A DNA stretch of 64,000 nucleotides from positions 130,000,001 through 130,064,000 of the forward strand of contig CM075672.1 of NCBI GenBank assembly GCA_037962975.1. The letters are read 5' to 3'. Source of the stretch: Clitoria ternatea (taxonomy: Eukaryota; Streptophyta; Magnoliopsida; Fabales; Fabaceae). A program made the position numbers and the translations under genes. Each line of letters begins with the position of its first letter. Positions within the stretch are counted from its first letter, which is position 1. The notes below the pieces were generated by a model that saw only the letters and a list, made by a program, of their open reading frames with translations, was not told the origin of the DNA and did not search any database. Shown here piece after piece: positions 59,814 through 64,000 of the stretch.

Positions 59814-62061
59814 CGTTGAAGAAAAAATTGATTTGGAAAGAAACAATAAGTCATTAGTTAAACAGACCTCAAGGTTACGCATTATTATCAGACCCTAGAT
59901 TCGCTAATAACAAACATTAATGATTGGTTAAAAAAAGTCTACTCTCATGTAATCTAACATGTTTGTCTAAGTATTTTAGGAACAACATAGGTTAAACATA
60001 GGGGGAGTTTGTATCAACAAAAGTCTAATCTGACTTTGTTAGACCTTAAAAAGTCTGATAGACACTTAGTCTTATGTTCTGATGAATATCAAGAATCAGA
60101 CTTTTAGGTATTCGTAATTGATCCGGTCTGGATACCGGTCCCCAAAGTTATGACGTCAGAGTGACATCTTAGAGGAGTAACCGGTATTATAAGAGGACAA
60201 AGCTACATCGGTTATCCATCCTCACCTCATCCGTTCTCACTTCATCGAATGCTTTATCCATCCTCGCTACGATGGACGCTCCATCTGATCTTATCTCCAC
60301 GACGTGAATAACTGTTTTCCTCAGGATCACTGTGAGATAAGAGTTTATTATAACTTATCAGCGAAGATACCCTGCATAGCGGAACGTGTCTATGTCAATT
60401 ATCTCAGAGAGTAAGTACAATTGTCAGCGAAATATGTGGAAAGGTGATTATCCTCTATCCCTATCACAGGATCATACTCTGATAATTGACCTACCCCCCT
60501 GACACACTCTAAGTACTGAGTCATCTTGATTGACACACTCTACACGCTATCAGAACCAAGGGGCCCACTTGCATCCAACGATTCATTTCCTACGTTCAAC
60601 TATAAATAGCATGTTCCAATACACATGCAAGGTTACATTATTCTATCTTACATCTTTACTATTGAATTGCTTGAGTATTCACTGAGTTTTATATACTCTT
60701 CTAACTTGAGCGTCGGAGAATCTTCACAGGTGGCACCACCTTTCGCCCTCTCTCAATGTGAAGCTCTGGTGTGAAGGATCTCTAGGACAACAAGATCGGT
60801 TTCTCCCACTGAGAGGCCGGATTGCAATACCGGATACCCACTGTACCGGTGTACAAACCCTAAAACACCTGCACTCTTATGGCTGGTCCCACACCGAATC
60901 CTAGACCCCGGTTCAGACCAGTTCAGTAATCAAACAGAGAAGAATGTTACCCCCAAGGCCAAACCTCAACATTCATAAATCTATTTTCATGATGCCTTGG
61001 AACTCATGCACTTATCAAGACAAATGTGTTTATCACAAAAAAGAACAAGAAACAAATCACCAAAGCATCCAACTTAGTGCTTGAAGATCCCAACACAATC
61101 CTCTGTTCAAAAATACAAAAGACTTGTACAAGTCAGCTTGTGTGTTAGTTCATTTTTAGAGGATTATAGCTTTATCTTTTTCTCTCTATTACAATCAAAT
61201 AAAGCAAGAAAATAATTTTATTTGTCAATGTTGCATAATGAACTATTTGTATACAAGGACAAAAGAACCTAGGTATCAAACTCTTCATACACCTTGCTGG
61301 AACAACAAAAGTCTGATACCTCTCAAAGCTCAAAGTTCACAACTCCTTAGGATTTCCAACGGATATATCTCCTTTCAAAAGGCAGCAACAATTATCATTT
61401 GCTTCCTATAAATACTCTTCATAAGATTGATGCAAGTAACATAGAGACAAGAAATAAACTTACAATAGTCATTTTTACAAAAGATCATTGCCTTCTCTTT
61501 CTTTGCAATTAGTCTTTAAGTCTCTCAAAAGATAAAGATCTTCTTTGTGTGTTCTACCTCTAGTAGACCTTGATCTTGTGTCTTTTCAACTTAGTGTATA
61601 CTTTCTTCATTCTATATCTTGAAACACTAAGTTCTGTGAGATACTCTCTTTCTCTCTTTCAAACTCAATTTGTAAAGTCTGGTGTGTTACTAGCTTTAGC
61701 TTTTAGTGTGGGATACACTGTTGGCTTGAAGAGGTTTTTGAAGGAATACTTGGGTTATTGAGCTAGGAGTGGCTTGTTGAAAGAATAATTGGGTTAAACT
61801 AAAAGTAGCAGGAGTTAAGAATACTTAGTGCACTAGTCTGGTGCTATTATTGTAAAGGAGATTTTACAATAGTGGAAATCCTTCAAGTTTGAAGGGACTA
61901 GACGTAGCTTCTGTGTTGGAAGTGAACCAGTATAAACCTCTTGTGTTGCTTTCTCCTTCCTGCTTTCATAAGTCTGATTATCTGTGTTTAATTTGGTTCT
62001 TTCCATGAAAAGAGTCTGTGACTTATTCAACCCCTCTTCTAAGTCAGACTCTAAACCATCA
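59814..62061 (+). repeat. element S 3' LTR, with one insertion
   Basis: Aligns piecewise with the three 5' LTR segments and ends AACCATCA (the 5' LTR ends CACTATCA). Interrupted at 60119-60925 by a solo LTR. It preserves the empty sites of the copia, Ogre-like and 49961 insertions. Confidence 0.85.
60119..60925 (+). mobile_element. 807-bp solo LTR
   Basis: Begins TGATCCGGTCTGG, ends CAGACCAGTTCA (inverted ends with two mismatches), and has duplication GTAAT on both sides (60114-60118, 60926-60930). A TATA box is at 60601-60608 (ACTATAAATAGC). No internal sequence remains, so it is a solo LTR left by recombination. Superfamily not determined. Confidence 0.8.
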
Positions 62062-62545
62062 TATTTGTTATACGTAGGAATCTTGGAGTATGGACTATGC
62101 TAGCAGGTCCAAAATGAGGGAAAACATAGTGCCCATGAAGTTTGGTGGTGATTAGAGTTGAAACGGGTAAGTTAGGTGTGGTGAAAGTTGGCCCAAAGGC
62201 CAAATTCTGCATAGCTGTACAGAACAGGGTGTCTGGTAATCGATTACATAACATTTTCCTGCATAACAGGATATAAAATTTTCCTGCACAACAGGATATA
62301 AAATTCTGCATAGCTGTACTAGAAGGATATAAAATTTTCCTGCACAACAGGCTTGCGGGTAATCAATTACCACATCTGTGTAATTGATTACTAGGACCCC
62401 AGAATGGTGTTTTTAGTTGTTTTATGTAACGTAGTCCTTAGGTTCCTATAGTTTATCATTGAGGAAATTTTAAAGGCAAAAAAAAATTTCTTCTGATTTA
62501 TCAGACCATGAGGTAAATTCTAGGAATCACTAAGGGGATGTTACA
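62062..62545 (+). repeat. right part of the outer long LTR
   Basis: Ends GGGGATGTTACA, the inverted partner of TGTAACATC at 16295. It contains GTAATCGATTAC-like motifs (62238, 62362, 62382) and a short tandem repeat. Confidence 0.5.
62268..62355 (+). repeat. short tandem repeat with core GATATAAAATTTTCCTGCAC
   Basis: Three to four imperfect copies of a unit of about 25 bases (CAACAG completes it). Confidence 0.75.
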
Positions 62546-63060
62546 ATTCCATTTTTCTATTTCCCTCTCCATCTCACAATATTCTCCATTCTTTTTCCCT
62601 TTTCATTATGATCATCATATCTTCTACTCACTCACTTATTCTCCTTCACTTTATCATCACCCCACCTTCTTTTCTTTCTTCACCACTATGTCAACTCTCT
62701 CTCTAAGCCATCACCATCTCTATTTTCTTCTCCATTTTCATTCTTCTACCTTTTACTATCATCATCACCATCATTATCTACCTTCCTCCAACACCACCAT
62801 ACCATAACACTCTTCCTCCAAGCTATCATCTTCTTTTCCTTCACCAAGGTAATTACATGCATGGTTATCCTTTCATCTTATTTTTTACGTGCATGTTCAT
62901 CTTCCCTCCTTTTTTGCATGCATGTTTCTTTTCTACTCCATTTTGCATGCATGCATCTTGATCCACCTCATCTTTGGCATGTACGTATTCCATCTCGCCT
63001 CGCATGCATGAATCTATCTTCGTTCCTTCAGGCCCGGTCCTGGAATTTCATGGGTCCTGG
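62546..63060. other. T/C-rich stretch with CATGCATG repeats
   Basis: No gene recognised; the open plus-strand frames are low complexity (Ser, His, Phe). From 62853 to 63015 six copies of (T)GCATGCATG or near forms recur every 25-40 bases with C/T-rich spacers, a degenerate minisatellite. CATGCA is also the core of RY regulatory motifs, but there is no gene context here. Confidence 0.5.
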
Positions 63061-63189
63061 GCGACACAATAGATAAAGGCCCCTTAGTATATTTTTTAAA
63101 GAAGAAAATTTATTAAATAATCAAATCAACATCAATAAAGTCATTGTAAATTCTAAACACATGAATCAAATATATCATCTTGTGGAGAG

Positions 63190-63651
63190 AATAATAACAA
63201 ACCAAAAAATAATGAACAATGCTCCCATAGTCTTATATTTACCTTTAAAAAATCGTTCTTCCATTTACACCGAAGCAAAAAAAACTAATTATCATAAAAA
63301 ATTGTTTTTTCTAGCATTTTTAGATGCAAAATTATTAATGAGAACATCAACATCAATACTGCTTAACATATCCTTTCGAATGGATAAAATTGACAAACCA
63401 TTCAACCTCTCTTATGACATTGATGATCTTTTAGTAAGTTTTTATTAATTTTAGCTTTGAAAAACTCCTTTTAGCAAATGCTATAGTTACAGGCATAGTT
63501 AATAAAATTCTATAGGTAATTGAGACATTTGGATAACAATATGCTGCTCTGATGAAATTGAGCATTTTAATGGCTAACATTACATCACCAGGCAAAGCCA
63601 CTTTCAACACTTTTAATTTAAAAAAAGAAAATCATCCAAATCAATATCTGG
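63190..63651 (-). pseudogene. hAT transposase C-terminal (dimerisation) region, decayed
   Basis: Minus strand, from 63651 down: LKVLKVALPGDVMLAIKMLN, then YPNVSITYRILLTMPVTIAF, AKRSFSKLKLIKTY, a frame change, SSMS, stop, ERLNGLSILSIRKDMLSSID, VDVLINNFASKNARKNN. This is the hAT-family C-terminal dimerisation region as found in the zinc-finger MYM/TTF-type plant hAT proteins. The stop stands where the family has glutamine. Only the last part of the gene is here; it is cut on the right by an LTR. Confidence 0.8.
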
Positions 63652-64000
63652 TGTCGCGACCGGGATCGCGGCGGCACGGTCGACCCTCAAAATGATTTTT
63701 GGTTCGAAAAGAAAAAACAGGGAGTCGCCACCAATATTTTTTAGGATAAAATACCGGGAAAACCTTTTATTAAAGCATTCGTCAAAAAAATGAAATTCCA
63801 GATTCGGGAGTCTGATTACAGGTGAGGAAGGTATTAGCACCTCACAACTGTCCGTTATAAAAAACGGTTACCTTAATATGATAGCGCATATTATAATTAA
63901 CCCAGAAATTATTTTAACTTCTTTATGAAAAGAAATCATACAAAATGACAAAGTATACAAAAATAAACAAAAAAATAAACATGAAATTTTTTACATGAGA
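63652..64000 (-). repeat. edge of a second Ogre-type LTR
   Basis: Minus strand: GGTGCTAATACCTTCC near 63840, GGTGGCGACTCCCTGTTT near 63735, and the end GGTCGCGACA at 63652. This matches the order and text of the last 250 bases of the Ogre-like LTR at 35171 but is clearly diverged. No primer site lies to the left, so this is a 3' or solo LTR. It continues beyond the window. Confidence 0.75.

Larger units (their letters stand above)
19683..62061 (+). mobile_element. SIRE-like Ty1/copia element S, split by four later insertions
   Basis: Its own sequence is 19683-19872, 30524-31033, 49246-49960 and 53916-53927 (5' LTR, about 1.43 kb in total), 53928-59813 (internal) and 59814-60118 plus 60931-62061 (3' LTR, about 1.44 kb). 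Each insertion site is continuous in the opposite LTR. Flanks are TCTTT and TATTT, a duplication with one mismatch. It has an iMet primer site variant, gag, a deleted pol, a long degraded extra ORF after pol and a polypurine tract. Many stops show it is old. It is the platform on which the younger elements landed. Confidence 0.8.

Noticed and set aside
16295..62545. Proof that 16295 and 62545 are ends of one solo LTR
   Set aside because: The inverted ends match, but flanks AATAA and ATTCC do not form a duplication, so it is kept as probable only.

Overview
The window is plant nuclear DNA, almost certainly a eudicot and probably a legume. It is an intergenic retrotransposon pile with no intact host gene. 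Support comes from plant-specific transposon lineages (Athila-like and Ogre-like Ty3/gypsy, SIRE-like Ty1/copia, CACTA, hAT), very long LTRs, plant splice sites and broken exons of plant transcription factors. The legume assignment is inference from element style (Ogre with a spliced pol intron, gene-carrying CACTA elements).

Layout. 1-6301: a minus-strand Athila-like element with its 5' LTR, primer site and decayed gag-pol; its 3' half lies off the left edge. 6302-8370: AT-rich, perhaps remains of an older minus-strand LTR. 8372-15495: four blocks of ACACCGGTGT-type subterminal repeats typical of CACTA transposons. Between them lie exons of a REVEILLE/LHY-type MYB gene (minus strand), a membrane-protein-like gene (minus strand) and a WRINKLED-type AP2 gene (plus strand), all interrupted, so they are captured host-gene fragments.

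16295-62545 is a Russian-doll array. The outer layer is an old LTR of about 3.9 kb, split at 19682/62062. In it sits a plus-strand SIRE-like copia element (19683-62061). Its 5' LTR was hit three times: by a minus-strand SIRE-like copia array (19873-30518, duplication ATAGG), by an 18.2-kb plus-strand Ogre-like element (31034-49240, duplication CTCTC, LTRs of 4.14 kb) and by a 3.95-kb LTR-like insert (49961-53910, duplication CAGAC). Its 3' LTR was hit once by an 807-bp solo LTR (60119-60925, duplication GTAAT). Each site is seen uninterrupted in the opposite LTR, so the nesting can be read directly. 62546-64000 has short repeats, a decayed hAT transposase C-terminus (minus) and the edge of a second Ogre-type LTR (minus).

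Points of most interest: the captured transcription-factor exons; family-specific short palindrome arrays in nearly every element; reuse of an LTR motif upstream of the extra ORF that follows pol in two SIRE-like elements, which may be a second promoter; and complementary CCGAGTG and CACTCGG arrays in the Ogre-like LTR. All coding regions in the mobile elements carry stops or frameshifts; many stops are at glutamine codons (CAA/CAG to TAA/TAG).
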